This document shows positions 35,083-44,321 of a stretch of 58,212 nucleotides of DNA, piece by piece (position 1 is the first letter of the stretch; each line of letters starts with the position of its first letter). Position numbers and translations under genes: made by a program. Below the pieces are notes generated by a model. The model was not told the origin of the DNA. It made no database searches and worked only from the letters and a program-made list of their open reading frames with translations. Source of the stretch: Deltaproteobacteria bacterium (GTDB lineage: Bacteria > Desulfobacterota > Binatia > UBA9968); assembly GCA_009692615.1 (NCBI GenBank), contig SHYW01000017.1, positions 1-58,212 on the forward strand. Reading direction: 5' to 3'.

Positions 35083-36024
35083 ATGTTGCCAAGCATGATG
35101 CCACGAGCCCTTCAATTAATACTCCTGCTGCTTTTCGCCCTACCGGTCGCAGCGCAATCGAACAAGATCCACATCTCCGCCCCGTCAAAATCGCTGTCGT
35201 GGTTTCCCATTCATCTGACCCGCGAAAAAGGTTTTTACCGAGCCGAAGGACTCGACATAGACTATGTGATCATGAAACCGCAGATCGCCATGCAGGCATT
35301 GATCGCCGGCGATGTCGGCTACACCACGGCGCTGGGATCGACCATCCGCGCGGCGTTTCGTGGCGTGCCGCTGCGCGTGGTCATGACCATCGCCGACAAG
35401 CCGCTGTTCGCGCTGATCAGCCGGCCGGGAATAACTTCCGTGGATGAATTGAAAGGCAAGCTGCTCGGCATCTCGTCCTTCGGCGCTAGCACCGACACCT
35501 ATGCCCGCGCGCTCTTACGGCGATTTAAATTAATTCCCAACCAAGACGTGAAGATCATCGCGCTCGGCGGCGGCATGAACCGCATCGCCGCCATGGAAGC
35601 CGGCGCCATCGACGCCGCACTAATTGAAGCGCCCTACAATGTCATGTTGGAGCGCAAGGGCTTTCGCAAGATTCTCTTTGTCGGCGACTTGATTCCGTCG
35701 CCCTTGGCGGGACTGGGCACGAGACTGGAAAAAATTCAAAAGCAGCCGGACGAAATACAACGACTGGTGCGCGCCACGCTGCACGGCATTCAGTACGCCA
35801 AGAGCAACAAGCAGGAGACCATCCGCGCGATCATGAAATGGACCGATCTCGATCAAGCTTTAGCGGAAGGCAGTTATGAGATGGCGGTGTCGAGCTGGTC
35901 GAGCAGCGGCGCGGCGAGCGCCCAAGGATTGCAGATCGCCATGGAGGAAATCCGCGCCGAGTTCAAACTCGACGCCGCTCCAGACGCGGGCAAAGCTTTC
36001 GATTGGAGTTTCGTGCAGAAGTAA
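35083..36024 (+). CDS. NMT1/THI5-like ABC substrate-binding protein
   Basis: 313 residues with signal peptide (ALQLILLLLFALPVAAQS). Typical body: IHLTREKGFYRAEGLDIDYV (about 42), LKGKLLGISSFGASTDTYAR (about 120) and ALGGGMNRIAAMEAGAIDAA (about 162). The start is at 35083 or the ATGs at 35095/35098; none has a strong Shine-Dalgarno. It has no ABC partner genes nearby. Confidence 0.85.
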   Translation: MLPSMMPRALQLILLLLFALPVAAQSNKIHISAPSKSLSWFPIHLTREKGFYRAEGLDIDYVIMKPQIAMQALIAGDVGYTTALGSTIRAAFRGVPLRVVMTIADKPLFALISRPGITSVDELKGKLLGISSFGASTDTYARALLRRFKLIPNQDVKIIALGGGMNRIAAMEAGAIDAALIEAPYNVMLERKGFRKILFVGDLIPSPLAGLGTRLEKIQKQPDEIQRLVRATLHGIQYAKSNKQETIRAIMKWTDLDQALAEGSYEMAVSSWSSSGAASAQGLQIAMEEIRAEFKLDAAPDAGKAFDWSFVQK

Positions 36025-36029
36025 TCGGC

Positions 36030-36623
36030 TTACGACTCGATCTTTTTCATCCGTTGTAGCAGCTCTTTGATCGAGGTTTTAGCGATCACGCGCTCGAACT
36101 GGGCGCGGTAATTTTTGACGATGCTGATCTGATCGATCACCATGTCGTAAACTCGCCACTGGCCGTCGCTGACCAGCAGATGATAATCGATGGGCAGCTC
36201 TTCGCCGTTGCCGCTGACGACTTTGGTCTCGACGTTGGCGAACTTATCGTCGCCGGTCTCGCCCTTGAACTCGATTTTCTCATCCCCCGATGCGCGCACC
36301 GTGCGGCCATAGGCATAAAGCAAGCGGTTGGTGTAAGCTTCGACAAATTCCGTTTGCTCGGGCTGCGCCAGCAGGTTCCAATGCTTGCCCAGCGAGCGCT
36401 TGGTCATCTCGGAAAAATCGAAGCGGCCGTAGATCAGTTTGAGCGCCTTTTGCGGCAGTCCGGTGGCCTGCAATTCCTCGACTGAAGTATTGACCAAGAT
36501 CGCAACGAACTCATCGATGGTCCGCTTCAACTGCGCCGTAGCCTCACCGGCGCGCGCGCTGGCAGGCATCGTTAAAACAATCAAAACCGCTGAAACCTTT
36601 GTTAAGTTCCTAATAAGCTTCAT
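36030..36623 (-). CDS. MlaC-like periplasmic phospholipid-binding protein
   Basis: 197 residues with signal peptide (KVSAVLIVLTMPASARA). The MlaC/Ttg2D pattern is visible: FDFSEMTKRSLGKHWNLLAQ (about 67), FVEAYTNRLLYAYGRTV (about 92) and YDMVIDQISIVKNYRAQFER (about 160). In the Mla system it shuttles phospholipids between outer-membrane MlaA and the MlaFEDB complex, none of which is in the window. Convergent with the binding protein at 35083, 5 bp apart. Confidence 0.88.
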   Translation of the reverse strand: MKLIRNLTKVSAVLIVLTMPASARAGEATAQLKRTIDEFVAILVNTSVEELQATGLPQKALKLIYGRFDFSEMTKRSLGKHWNLLAQPEQTEFVEAYTNRLLYAYGRTVRASGDEKIEFKGETGDDKFANVETKVVSGNGEELPIDYHLLVSDGQWRVYDMVIDQISIVKNYRAQFERVIAKTSIKELLQRMKKIES

Positions 36624-36792
36624 TCAATCTCCGGGGGATTTCTAGATAGTTGAAACTTTAGCTTTTTACTTCGACGGTTGCAGATTGCCATCGCTACAAC
36701 GCGCATCCTACGAACCAGAAATGGCATCTCAAACGCTTGAGACCCGCGTCACATTTCCTTACTATGCCGGTGCGTTGGAAGGAACTAGCTCA

Positions 36793-37239
36793 ATGTATTA
36801 CTTCGCTTATGGCTCGAACTTGGATTGGTCGCAAATGCAGCGGCGCTGCCCGTCGTCGCGTTTCGTCTGCGCTGCCCGTTTGGCCGGCTATCAATTCGGC
36901 ATCACGCGCCATTCTCGCTTGCGCGATTGCGGCACCGCCAATGTTTTCCCGGCGCCCGGCAAAGAGGTGTGGGGTGCGGTCTACGATGTCAGCGACGCCG
37001 ATTTGATCGTCATGGATAGCTTTGAAGATGGCTACCGGCGCGAGATTCTGTCCGTCGAGCCCAGCGGCGGGAAGCAACCAGCGATCGACGTTCTGGTCTA
37101 CGTCGCGGCAGTCGAAACCCAAGTGCCGCTGCCCAATGCCGAATACAAGAGGCTGATTCTTCAAGGCGCTCGACATTGGCAGCTACCGGCGAATTATATC
37201 GAGATGCTCGAAGCCATCGACGCCGCCCGCGAACCATAG
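36793..37239 (+). CDS. Gamma-glutamylcyclotransferase-family protein
   Basis: 148 residues from the ATG at 36793, which follows GGAAGGA and matches the family start MYYFAYGSNLDW. The YGSN substrate loop is at about 5-8. The candidate catalytic Glu is in VMDSFEDGYRREIL (about 78). The fold converts gamma-glutamyl compounds to 5-oxoproline. An upstream in-frame extension to 36685 lacks family similarity. Confidence 0.85.
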   Translation: MYYFAYGSNLDWSQMQRRCPSSRFVCAARLAGYQFGITRHSRLRDCGTANVFPAPGKEVWGAVYDVSDADLIVMDSFEDGYRREILSVEPSGGKQPAIDVLVYVAAVETQVPLPNAEYKRLILQGARHWQLPANYIEMLEAIDAAREP

Positions 37240-37333
37240 TCGCGCGGGCTAATTCCGCGCCAACGGTAAAACGAAAAACCGCGCTCTCATCAATAGATTT
37301 ACGCCGCCCTATTCGTTAGTATTCACCCACCTC

Positions 37334-40300
37334 ATGGCGCCCGATATGAAACAGATGCAGGGCCGAGCGTTGACGCTGGCGCGCCATCCGCGCACACGCA
37401 AGCTCGGGCTCTGGGCCGTGGCAATCTTTGTCGGCCTGGGAATTCTTCTCGGCCTCGTCGCGCCGCCGCTTCTGCGCGGCAAGATCGCCGCCGAGCTCGG
37501 CAAAAAACTCCACCGCGAAGTTTCCATCGAACAGATTAAGCTCAATCCCTACGCCTTGACGGTCGCCGTGCGCGGCTTTGTCATGAAGGCGCGCCAAGGA
37601 ACTGCCACCGAACTCTCCTTCGACGAGCTGTTCGTCAACTTGGACATGCGCTCGCTGTTTCGTTTCGCGCCGGTGATCGAAGAGCTGAAGCTGACCAAAC
37701 CTTACGTCAGCATCGTGCGCGGCGACGACCGCAAATATAATTTTCAGGATGTGATCGACGAATTCATGTCCGGACCGTCCGGGCCGACGCCGCGTTTTGC
37801 CCTGAACAATATCGAGATCCTCGACGGCAAGATCGACTTCGACGACCGACTGGAACAAACCAAGCATACCATCGCCGCGCTCAAGGTCGGCATCCCGTTT
37901 ATTTCCAGCTTGCCTTCCTACGCCGCGATCAAGGTCAAGCCGGAACTGTCGGCGATCGTCAACGGCGCGCCGTTCCATCTCGCCGGCGACACCACCACGC
38001 CGTTCAAAGACAGCCTGGAAAGCACCCTCGGCATCGACATCGACATCGACATCGACATCGACATCGACAAGTTGGAGATCGCCAAGTATCTGGAATATTC
38101 ACCGGTGGCGCTCAACTTCAAAATGGCTTCCGGCCAACTCAACGGCAAGATCACCGCCGCATTCAAGACTGCGAAAAACCAGCCCTCGGTGTTGGCGCTG
38201 GCCGGCAATTTGGCGGTGAATGCGCTCGACATGCAGCAGAGCGGCGCAGCGTTGCTCAAGTTCGCCAACTTCGGAGTCATTATCGACTCCTTCGAAGTGT
38301 TCGCCAACAAAGCCAAGGTGAAATCGGTCAAAGCCCAGGGACTCGAAGTCAACGTCCGCCGTGATCGCAAAGGTGAAATCAACTTGGCCAACTTGGTGGC
38401 TAAACCTGCCAATTCCACGCTAGTCGAGCCTAAAAAAGACGACGGCAAACCTTTCGCCTACCATATCGACGAGATCGCCGTCGATGCCGCGACGGTTTGG
38501 TTGACGGACGATCAGCCGCAACGGCAGTACAAAACCAAGCTCAACAATCTCACCATCAAAGTCGCCGGCCTGAACAACGAAGCCGACAAGAAAGCCAACG
38601 TCGAGATTGGATTTGAATCGGCATTGAAAGAGAAGTTCTCGCACACCGGCACGCTGCAACTCACGCCGCTCATCGCCGAAGGGAAAATAAACATCGAAGC
38701 GCTCCGCCCCGCCGCTCTAGCGCCCTACTATCAAGATGCACTGGCCGCGGAAATCACAGACGGCCTGCTCGATCTAGGGACCGACTATCATTTCGCGGAC
38801 AAGCCGGATCAGCCCGACATCGCGCTGGCGAATTTAAACGCAACGTTGCGCAACTTTCGCCTGGAACTGGCCGGACAACCGGAACCGCTCTGGCGCATCA
38901 GTTCTCTCGCGCTGCGCGACGGCGCCATCGACGTCGGCAAAAAGTCTCTGCTCATCGGCGCGCTCCAGGCCAAAGACGGCGCGGGCTATATCCAGCGGGA
39001 AGCCGACGGCACGCTCAATCTCACGCGCATCGCCAAGAGCGAAACGACACCAGCTCCGACGACGGCCGCGCCGGCAAAAAAAGACGATGCGCCGTGGCAG
39101 ATCGACATGAAGCAGATCGTCCTCGACGGTTTCAAAGTCGGCTTCGACGACCGCGCCACGCCGGCGCCGGTGCGCACCAACTTGAGCGAAATCGCCTTGC
39201 GGCTTGAAAACTTTTCCAACGGCAAAAATCGTCCAGGCAAACTGACGCTGCGCACCCGGCTTAACAACAAAGGCGCGCTCCGCCTGGCTGGGCCCATGAT
39301 GACCAATCCGCTGAACGCCAAGCTTGTCGTTGAAGCGGAAGATTTAGAAATCTTGCCGTTCCAGCCCTACCTCGACAGCCAAGTCAATTTTCTTTTGACC
39401 GGCGGCCGCATCGGCACCAAGGGCAATCTCAGCTTCGACGCCGCCGACAGCGGTCCGGCCAAGGTCAATTATTCTGGCGCCGTGCAGATCGCCGACTTCG
39501 GCATGGTCGAAAAAACTACGGCCCTGGATATTCTCAAATGGAAATCGCTAGCCCTCGAACAAATGCAATTCGCATTGGAACCGTTTCAGTTGCGCATCGG
39601 CGAAATTAATTTAGCGGAATTCTATTCGCGCTTGATCGTCGGCGCCGACGGCAAGTTCAACTTGCAAAAGCTCGCGGTCGAAAAAGAAGCTAGCAAAGAG
39701 GCCGGCGCCGCTGTGGCCAGCGAGAAAACCCCGCCGGCTACAGCGCCAAGTGACAAAGCGATCAGCATCGGCAAGATCAATCTCGCCGGCGGCAAGATCA
39801 ACTTCAGCGATTTTTTCATCAAACCCAATTACTCGGCCAACTTGACCGGCGTCCAGGGTGCGGTTTCTGAATTGAAACCGGAAGCGCCCGGCGATCTGGA
39901 AATCCACGCGAGACTCGACAACGCCGCGCCGGTGAAAATCAAAGGCAAGCTCAATCCGCTTTCCAAAGAACTGTTTCTCGATTTGGTCGCCGACGCCAAG
40001 GAGATCGAACTCAGTCCGATGACGCCTTACTCCGGCCGCTACGTCGGCTACGGCATCGAAAAAGGCAAGCTGTCGTTCAACGTCAAATACAAACTCGACA
40101 ACCGCAAGCTCAACGCCGAGAACAAAATCATTCTTAACCAGCTCACCTTCGGCGACAAGATCGACAGCCCCGACGCGACCAAACTGCCGGTGCTCCTCGC
40201 CGTAGCGTTGCTCAAAGACCGCAACGGCGTCATCGACATCGACCTGCCGATTACCGGCTCGCTTGACGACCCGCAATTCAGCGTCGGCGGCATCGTCTGG

Positions 40301-40957
40301 CGGATTATTATCAACGTCATCACCAAAGCGATCACCGCGCCCTTCTCTCTGCTTGCCGCGGCCTTCGGCGGCGGCAGCGGCGGCGACGAACTGAGCTACA
40401 TCGAGTTCGACAACGGCCGGGCGAATTTGAATCCGGCGGCGCAAGCCAAAATCGCCACGCTGGCGAAGGCCCTCAACAATCGCCCGGCATTGAATCTCGA
40501 ACTTAGCGGCCGGGTCGACCCGTCCAGCGATCTCGACGGTCTCAAGCGCGCCAGTATCGAGCGCAAGGTCAAAGCCCAGAAGTTGAAAGATATAGTCCGC
40601 CGCGGCGAGAGCGCGAAATCCGTGGATGAAGTCCAAGTCGCCGCCAACGAGTACGGCCAATATTTGAAAGCCGCCTACGGCGAAGAGAGTTTCGCCAAAC
40701 CGCGCAACTTCATCGGCCTCGCCCAAGATATACCCGTGCCGGAGATGGAAAAACTGATGCTGCAAAACGCCAAGGCCGGCGACGAAGAAATGCGTCAACT
40801 CGCCAGCCAGCGCGCCCAAGCGGTGCGCGACGCGCTGTTGGCGACCAATCAGGTAAACGCCGAGCGTTTATTCATCGTCGCCGCCAAGCCGCTCAGCGCC
40901 GACGAAGCGTCCCAAGCCAAGGGCAAACCCAACCGCGTCGACTTCTCGATGAAGTAG
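37334..40957 (+). CDS. DUF748/AsmA-like giant envelope protein
   Basis: 1207 residues. One N-terminal membrane anchor (LGLWAVAIFVGLGILLGLVA, about 31-50) is followed by a long repeated beta-rich region of the DUF748/AsmA type (KLTKPYVSIVRGDDRKYNFQ near 118). These proteins span the periplasm and are linked to lipid transport or envelope integrity. The C-terminal 180 residues (YIEFDNGRANLNPAAQAKIA near 1022) resemble an OmpA-like domain. At about residues 234-244 a pure Asp-Ile run is encoded by a hexanucleotide microsatellite (38033-38069). It could start at 37334 or 37346. Confidence 0.85.
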   Translation: MAPDMKQMQGRALTLARHPRTRKLGLWAVAIFVGLGILLGLVAPPLLRGKIAAELGKKLHREVSIEQIKLNPYALTVAVRGFVMKARQGTATELSFDELFVNLDMRSLFRFAPVIEELKLTKPYVSIVRGDDRKYNFQDVIDEFMSGPSGPTPRFALNNIEILDGKIDFDDRLEQTKHTIAALKVGIPFISSLPSYAAIKVKPELSAIVNGAPFHLAGDTTTPFKDSLESTLGIDIDIDIDIDIDKLEIAKYLEYSPVALNFKMASGQLNGKITAAFKTAKNQPSVLALAGNLAVNALDMQQSGAALLKFANFGVIIDSFEVFANKAKVKSVKAQGLEVNVRRDRKGEINLANLVAKPANSTLVEPKKDDGKPFAYHIDEIAVDAATVWLTDDQPQRQYKTKLNNLTIKVAGLNNEADKKANVEIGFESALKEKFSHTGTLQLTPLIAEGKINIEALRPAALAPYYQDALAAEITDGLLDLGTDYHFADKPDQPDIALANLNATLRNFRLELAGQPEPLWRISSLALRDGAIDVGKKSLLIGALQAKDGAGYIQREADGTLNLTRIAKSETTPAPTTAAPAKKDDAPWQIDMKQIVLDGFKVGFDDRATPAPVRTNLSEIALRLENFSNGKNRPGKLTLRTRLNNKGALRLAGPMMTNPLNAKLVVEAEDLEILPFQPYLDSQVNFLLTGGRIGTKGNLSFDAADSGPAKVNYSGAVQIADFGMVEKTTALDILKWKSLALEQMQFALEPFQLRIGEINLAEFYSRLIVGADGKFNLQKLAVEKEASKEAGAAVASEKTPPATAPSDKAISIGKINLAGGKINFSDFFIKPNYSANLTGVQGAVSELKPEAPGDLEIHARLDNAAPVKIKGKLNPLSKELFLDLVADAKEIELSPMTPYSGRYVGYGIEKGKLSFNVKYKLDNRKLNAENKIILNQLTFGDKIDSPDATKLPVLLAVALLKDRNGVIDIDLPITGSLDDPQFSVGGIVWRIIINVITKAITAPFSLLAAAFGGGSGGDELSYIEFDNGRANLNPAAQAKIATLAKALNNRPALNLELSGRVDPSSDLDGLKRASIERKVKAQKLKDIVRRGESAKSVDEVQVAANEYGQYLKAAYGEESFAKPRNFIGLAQDIPVPEMEKLMLQNAKAGDEEMRQLASQRAQAVRDALLATNQVNAERLFIVAAKPLSADEASQAKGKPNRVDFSMK
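38033..38069 (+). repeat. In-frame hexanucleotide microsatellite (ATCGAC)n
   Basis: ATCGAC is repeated about six times without interruption inside the DUF748 gene, coding for alternating Ile and Asp. The unit is a multiple of three, so slippage changes the length of a spacer but not the frame. Confidence 0.9.
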
Positions 40958-41059
40958 GCGGATCGCCGCGGTGCATGGGCGGAAAAAGCTCGCGCCGGCG
41001 GGTAAGTTGTGAAGGCCTCCCTTCTGTTATAGAGTTCGCTACGATTCAGGAGGCTCTAA

Positions 41060-41305
41060 ATGACCCAGGTAAGAAAGACCGCCAACCCCAAAGTAACCAT
41101 CATCGCCAGCAAGGGCGCCAACCAAGCGATCAATTATTTATTGGAAGACCGGGACGAATTGGAATGGCTGGTGGCCATCGGCCGCAATAAGAATGGCGAT
41201 ATTTTCTTTTACGACACCGGCGGCGATATCATCCAAGACTTGGGCGCCATCGAATACGTCAAAGAAAGAATCGTCCGCGACTATTTCGGCGAACCCGACG
41301 AATAA
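41060..41305 (+). CDS. Small conserved-looking protein (81 aa)
   Basis: 81 residues, soluble, mixed alpha/beta (MTQVRKTANPKVTIIASKG ... VRDYFGEPDE). CAGGAGG lies 8 bp before the ATG, a strong Shine-Dalgarno. It contains a DTGGDIIQDLGAIEYVKER segment. No family recognised. It lies about 100 bp after the DUF748 gene and may be independent. Confidence 0.7.
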   Translation: MTQVRKTANPKVTIIASKGANQAINYLLEDRDELEWLVAIGRNKNGDIFFYDTGGDIIQDLGAIEYVKERIVRDYFGEPDE

Positions 41306-41327
41306 CACGCAGCAGTGCAAAGTTTGG

Positions 41328-41362
41328 GGTTGCCCCTTACCCTTCACCCCTTACCCCTAACT
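41328..41362. repeat. CCCTTACCCC-word repeat
   Basis: CCCCTTACCCTTCACCCC and CTTACCCC are repeats of one word at 9-nt spacing. It lies between the 41060 gene and the convergent UbiD gene. The same word is at 46380-46412. Confidence 0.6.
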
Positions 41363-42792
41363 CAATCCCCAGGAATCTTCGGCTTGATCCGCAGCGGCGG
41401 CGATCCCGCCGGCAAAAAATCTTCCAAGTGAACGGTCTCCCAGCCCACCGGTCGGAGCCGCTCGAACTCGTTGCGCCGCTTGGCGTCGCATTCCGGCGGC
41501 TTGGTCGCGTCGATGATCATCTTGCCGCCGACCCGGTGCCAGCCCGGCGCGCCGGGCTGACCGAACTCGGGACAGGACGGGTCCATCGCATGAATCTTGG
41601 CGCCGGGAATCGTCACGATATCTTCCGCCGGATTGACCCGCGTGTTGATCGACCAGAGCACCTCGGCGTAGTTGAATATATCGACGTCGACGTCCACCGC
41701 GATGGCGATCTTGGGATGTTGATACTCGCTCGACAGCACCGACATCAAGACGTTCTTCGCCTCGCCGTAGTAACGCGGCTTCATCTGCACCACCACGCCG
41801 AAGATTCCCGGCATGACTAAAACGTTTCGCACGTCGGCCAAGCCGCCGACGCTCCGCGCGCGGCGCAAAATTTGCGCCGACATGGGCACTTTGTGATAGA
41901 CGCAGCCTTCGACTTCGGTGCCGTTCTGGACGTTTTTGAAGATCGCGTCATTTCTCATCGTGATCGCTTTGATGTTGACGATGGGATTTTGTCCTGCGCC
42001 GGTGAGATAGTAATCCTGAAATTCGCTGAACGGTCCTTCCGGCTCGCGGATTTTCGGCGGGATTTCCCCCTCAAGCACGATCTCCGCCCAAGCCGGCACT
42101 TCTAAGTCGACGGTGCGGCATTTCACCAACTCGACATCTTCTTGCAAGAGCGCCGAAGCGATCTCCAATTCATCGACGCCATATTGGGTCGTCGTCGCGG
42201 CGGCGAAGTAATACATCGGATGATGGCCGATCATGATCGCCACTGGCATCGGCTTATCCTGCGCTTCGTACATTTGATAATTGGCCCAAGCGTGGCGCGG
42301 ATAGAGCAGAATACCGGTCTTCTTCGGTCCCTTCATCTGCAGGCGATGAAAACTCAAATTGCGCTGGCCGGTCTCGGGATTTTTCGTGATCATCAAACCC
42401 GAACCGATAAACGGCCCGCCGTCGCGAATACCGGCTTGATGAATCGGCATTTTAGTAATATCGACATCGTCGCCGAGCAAAACTTTTTGTTGCACCGGCC
42501 CGGTCTCGACCAGCCGAGTTTTGCCGAGCTTCTCCGTGCGCCGGACAAATTCCGGAATCATCTGATCGCGCTCGACACCGAAGGCCACCGGCGCCAATGC
42601 GACATCGCCCGGCGCCTGCCCCAAACAGCGCCAACCGGGATAGCCCGGCAGATTTTCAAACAGTAACCCGCGATCGCGCGCTTGCCACAGCAGCGCGCCC
42701 ATCTGCGTGCGCGGGTCCACCGGTTTGATAATGCGCGCCAACAGCCCGGCTTTTTCCAGTTGATCGATCCACGTGCGCATGTCTTGGGGCAT
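41362..42792 (-). CDS. UbiD-family prenylated-FMN-dependent decarboxylase
   Basis: 476 residues. UbiD hallmarks: FIGSGLMITKNPETGQRNLS (about 127), FHRLQMKGPKKTG (about 147), HHPMYYFAAATTTQYGVDEL (about 188) and the catalytic IREPEGPFSEFQDYY (Glu pair, about 244). The family reversibly decarboxylates aromatic or alpha,beta-unsaturated acids with prFMN made by UbiX, which is not in the window. Substrate unknown; gene context (dioxygenase-type genes, MFS transporter divergent) suggests aromatic acid turnover. GGAGAAG precedes the ATG. Confidence 0.92.
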   Translation of the reverse strand: MPQDMRTWIDQLEKAGLLARIIKPVDPRTQMGALLWQARDRGLLFENLPGYPGWRCLGQAPGDVALAPVAFGVERDQMIPEFVRRTEKLGKTRLVETGPVQQKVLLGDDVDITKMPIHQAGIRDGGPFIGSGLMITKNPETGQRNLSFHRLQMKGPKKTGILLYPRHAWANYQMYEAQDKPMPVAIMIGHHPMYYFAAATTTQYGVDELEIASALLQEDVELVKCRTVDLEVPAWAEIVLEGEIPPKIREPEGPFSEFQDYYLTGAGQNPIVNIKAITMRNDAIFKNVQNGTEVEGCVYHKVPMSAQILRRARSVGGLADVRNVLVMPGIFGVVVQMKPRYYGEAKNVLMSVLSSEYQHPKIAIAVDVDVDIFNYAEVLWSINTRVNPAEDIVTIPGAKIHAMDPSCPEFGQPGAPGWHRVGGKMIIDATKPPECDAKRRNEFERLRPVGWETVHLEDFLPAGSPPLRIKPKIPGD

Positions 42793-42810
42793 AACTCTTC
42801 TCCTTATGCG

Positions 42811-42856
42811 ATGTGCAAATTGCGCACATCCATATCACGGCGGCAATTTGCGCACC
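42811..42856. promoter_or_regulatory. Possible operator: ATGTGCAAATTGCGCACAT plus half-site
   Basis: An imperfect palindrome at 42811-42829 lies 19 bp before the UbiD ATG (on its upstream side), and the half-site AATTTGCGCAC recurs at about 42844-42854. The spacing and position suit a regulator site for the UbiD gene or the divergent MFS gene. No regulator gene is adjacent. Confidence 0.3.
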
Positions 42857-42880
42857 ACTCGGAAACCGACCGTTCTGAAC

Positions 42881-42970
42881 ATCCCCCTTTGAAAAAAGGG
42901 GACCGAGGGGGATTTGTTTCGCGCGCAAAAGAAAATCCTCCCTTCCCCCCTTTTTCAAAGGGGGGCAAGA
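42881..42970. repeat. CCCCCTTTGAAAAAAGGGG inverted repeat
   Basis: CCCCCTTTGAAAAAAGGGG is itself a hairpin, and the reverse-oriented partner TCCCCCCTTTTTCAAAGGGG follows 55 bp later; together they form a larger inverted pair with GAGGGGGAT/ATCCTCCC outside. I recall the word from many environmental genomes. It lies in the divergent region between UbiD and MFS genes. Confidence 0.7.
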
Positions 42971-43062
42971 CAGACCCATCAATGATTGGAGTTGTTCATT
43001 GAGCATATGAGTCACGACGCCAAACTCTAGACAAGCTCCGCCGCTTGAACTACGGTTCGCCC

Positions 43063-44283
43063 ATGCACTCCATCGCGGCCATCTTCGGATTGGAAAAACT
43101 CGCACCGGAAAAAGCCCGCGCCCTCGCCATCGTTTACGCCGCGAGCATCTCTTTGATGATGGGCGTCAATTTCATTCAGCCGGCGCTGCCGGCACTGAGC
43201 GAACCGTTTCAGGTCAGCGACGCGCAATTGTCTTGGATCATGACCGTGTTCACCGCGCCGGCCATCGTGCTCTCGCCGATCTTCGGTTTCATCGCCGATC
43301 TGTACGGCCGGCGCCTGCTGCTCGGCGTGGGGTTAATTTTATTCGGCCTGTTTGGCACGGCCATGGCGTTCGCGCCCAGCTTCGCTTGGCTACTGACATT
43401 TAGAACTCTGCAAGGCGTGGCGTTTAGCGCGGTGATCCCGCTGACCATCGTGCTGATTGGCGATCTATTGGAGGGCGACAAGGAAATCAGCGGCCAGGGA
43501 CTCAAAGTGTTTCTCGACCGCATCGGCTATTTCGTCTTTCCGCCGCTCGGCGGTTTGCTCGCCGCCATCGCCTGGTTCTGGCCCTTTATCTTTTACTTGC
43601 TAACGATTCCGGTAGGACTGGCGGCGCTGTTTTGGATGCCGGAAACCAAAGGCAAGCACAAAGAGCCGGCGGCCAATTATCTCGGCGACATCCTGCGCCT
43701 CGCCCGCCACCCGCGCTTGGTCATCGCCTTTGCCGCGGGCTTTCTGCGCTTTTTTCTCGACTATGGCTTTCTCACTTACTTTCCACTTTTTCTCGTCCGC
43801 ACCCACGGGATTTCGACGGCGACGGCGGGACTGCTCTACCCATTTTTTGCCGTCGGCGCCATGGCGACTTCAAGCCAAGCGGGAAGAATCGCCGCGGGGC
43901 GCGACAAAGCGAATATTTTATTTTATGCCTTTGTCGTCAGCGGCGGCGCGGTGCTGGCCGTGCCGTTTATTGGCAATGTCTGGCTGGTCGGCGGCGCGCT
44001 GTTTTTCTACGGCCTGGCCAACGGCGTGATCTCGCCCATGCAAAAAAGTTTGCTGACCCAAAATGCGCCGGCGGAGCTGCGCGGCGGCATCGTGTCTCTC
44101 GACCGTCTGATTCAGCAGGTCTCGAAAACTACTTCAACATCCATCGTCGGCCTGATGCTAGTAACCGCCGAGTTGCCAACAATCTTTTGGCTGCTAGGAA
44201 TTCTCTCCTTCATCAGCGTAGCCCTAATGGCCTGCCTACTACCGCGCGGCGCCAGCGTAACAATTCTGAAATCTGAAATGTGA
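43063..44283 (+). CDS. MFS transporter
   Basis: 406 residues from the ATG at 43063; a TTG at 43045 is in frame but lacks a Shine-Dalgarno. Twelve hydrophobic segments. Motif A is clear in GFIADLYGRRLLLGVG (about 73). Second half begins near LRLARHPRLVIAFAAGFLRF (about 215). It looks like a drug/proton or organic-acid exporter. Divergent from the UbiD gene. Confidence 0.88.
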   Translation: MHSIAAIFGLEKLAPEKARALAIVYAASISLMMGVNFIQPALPALSEPFQVSDAQLSWIMTVFTAPAIVLSPIFGFIADLYGRRLLLGVGLILFGLFGTAMAFAPSFAWLLTFRTLQGVAFSAVIPLTIVLIGDLLEGDKEISGQGLKVFLDRIGYFVFPPLGGLLAAIAWFWPFIFYLLTIPVGLAALFWMPETKGKHKEPAANYLGDILRLARHPRLVIAFAAGFLRFFLDYGFLTYFPLFLVRTHGISTATAGLLYPFFAVGAMATSSQAGRIAAGRDKANILFYAFVVSGGAVLAVPFIGNVWLVGGALFFYGLANGVISPMQKSLLTQNAPAELRGGIVSLDRLIQQVSKTTSTSIVGLMLVTAELPTIFWLLGILSFISVALMACLLPRGASVTILKSEM

Positions 44284-44321
44284 AATCTGAAATTCCGAGC
44301 GCAGCGAGGATGGAGCGAGGA

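Noticed and set aside
38033-38069. Phase-variation switch
   Set aside because: The repeat unit is six bases, so slippage cannot change the reading frame; at most protein length varies.
37316-40819. Long antisense frames opposite the DUF748 gene
   Set aside because: They are typical shadows of a high-GC gene with strong third-position bias; no Shine-Dalgarno or recognisable domain.
42811-42856. Riboswitch before the UbiD gene
   Set aside because: The palindrome is short and DNA-operator-like, with no extended RNA structure between it and the start codon.
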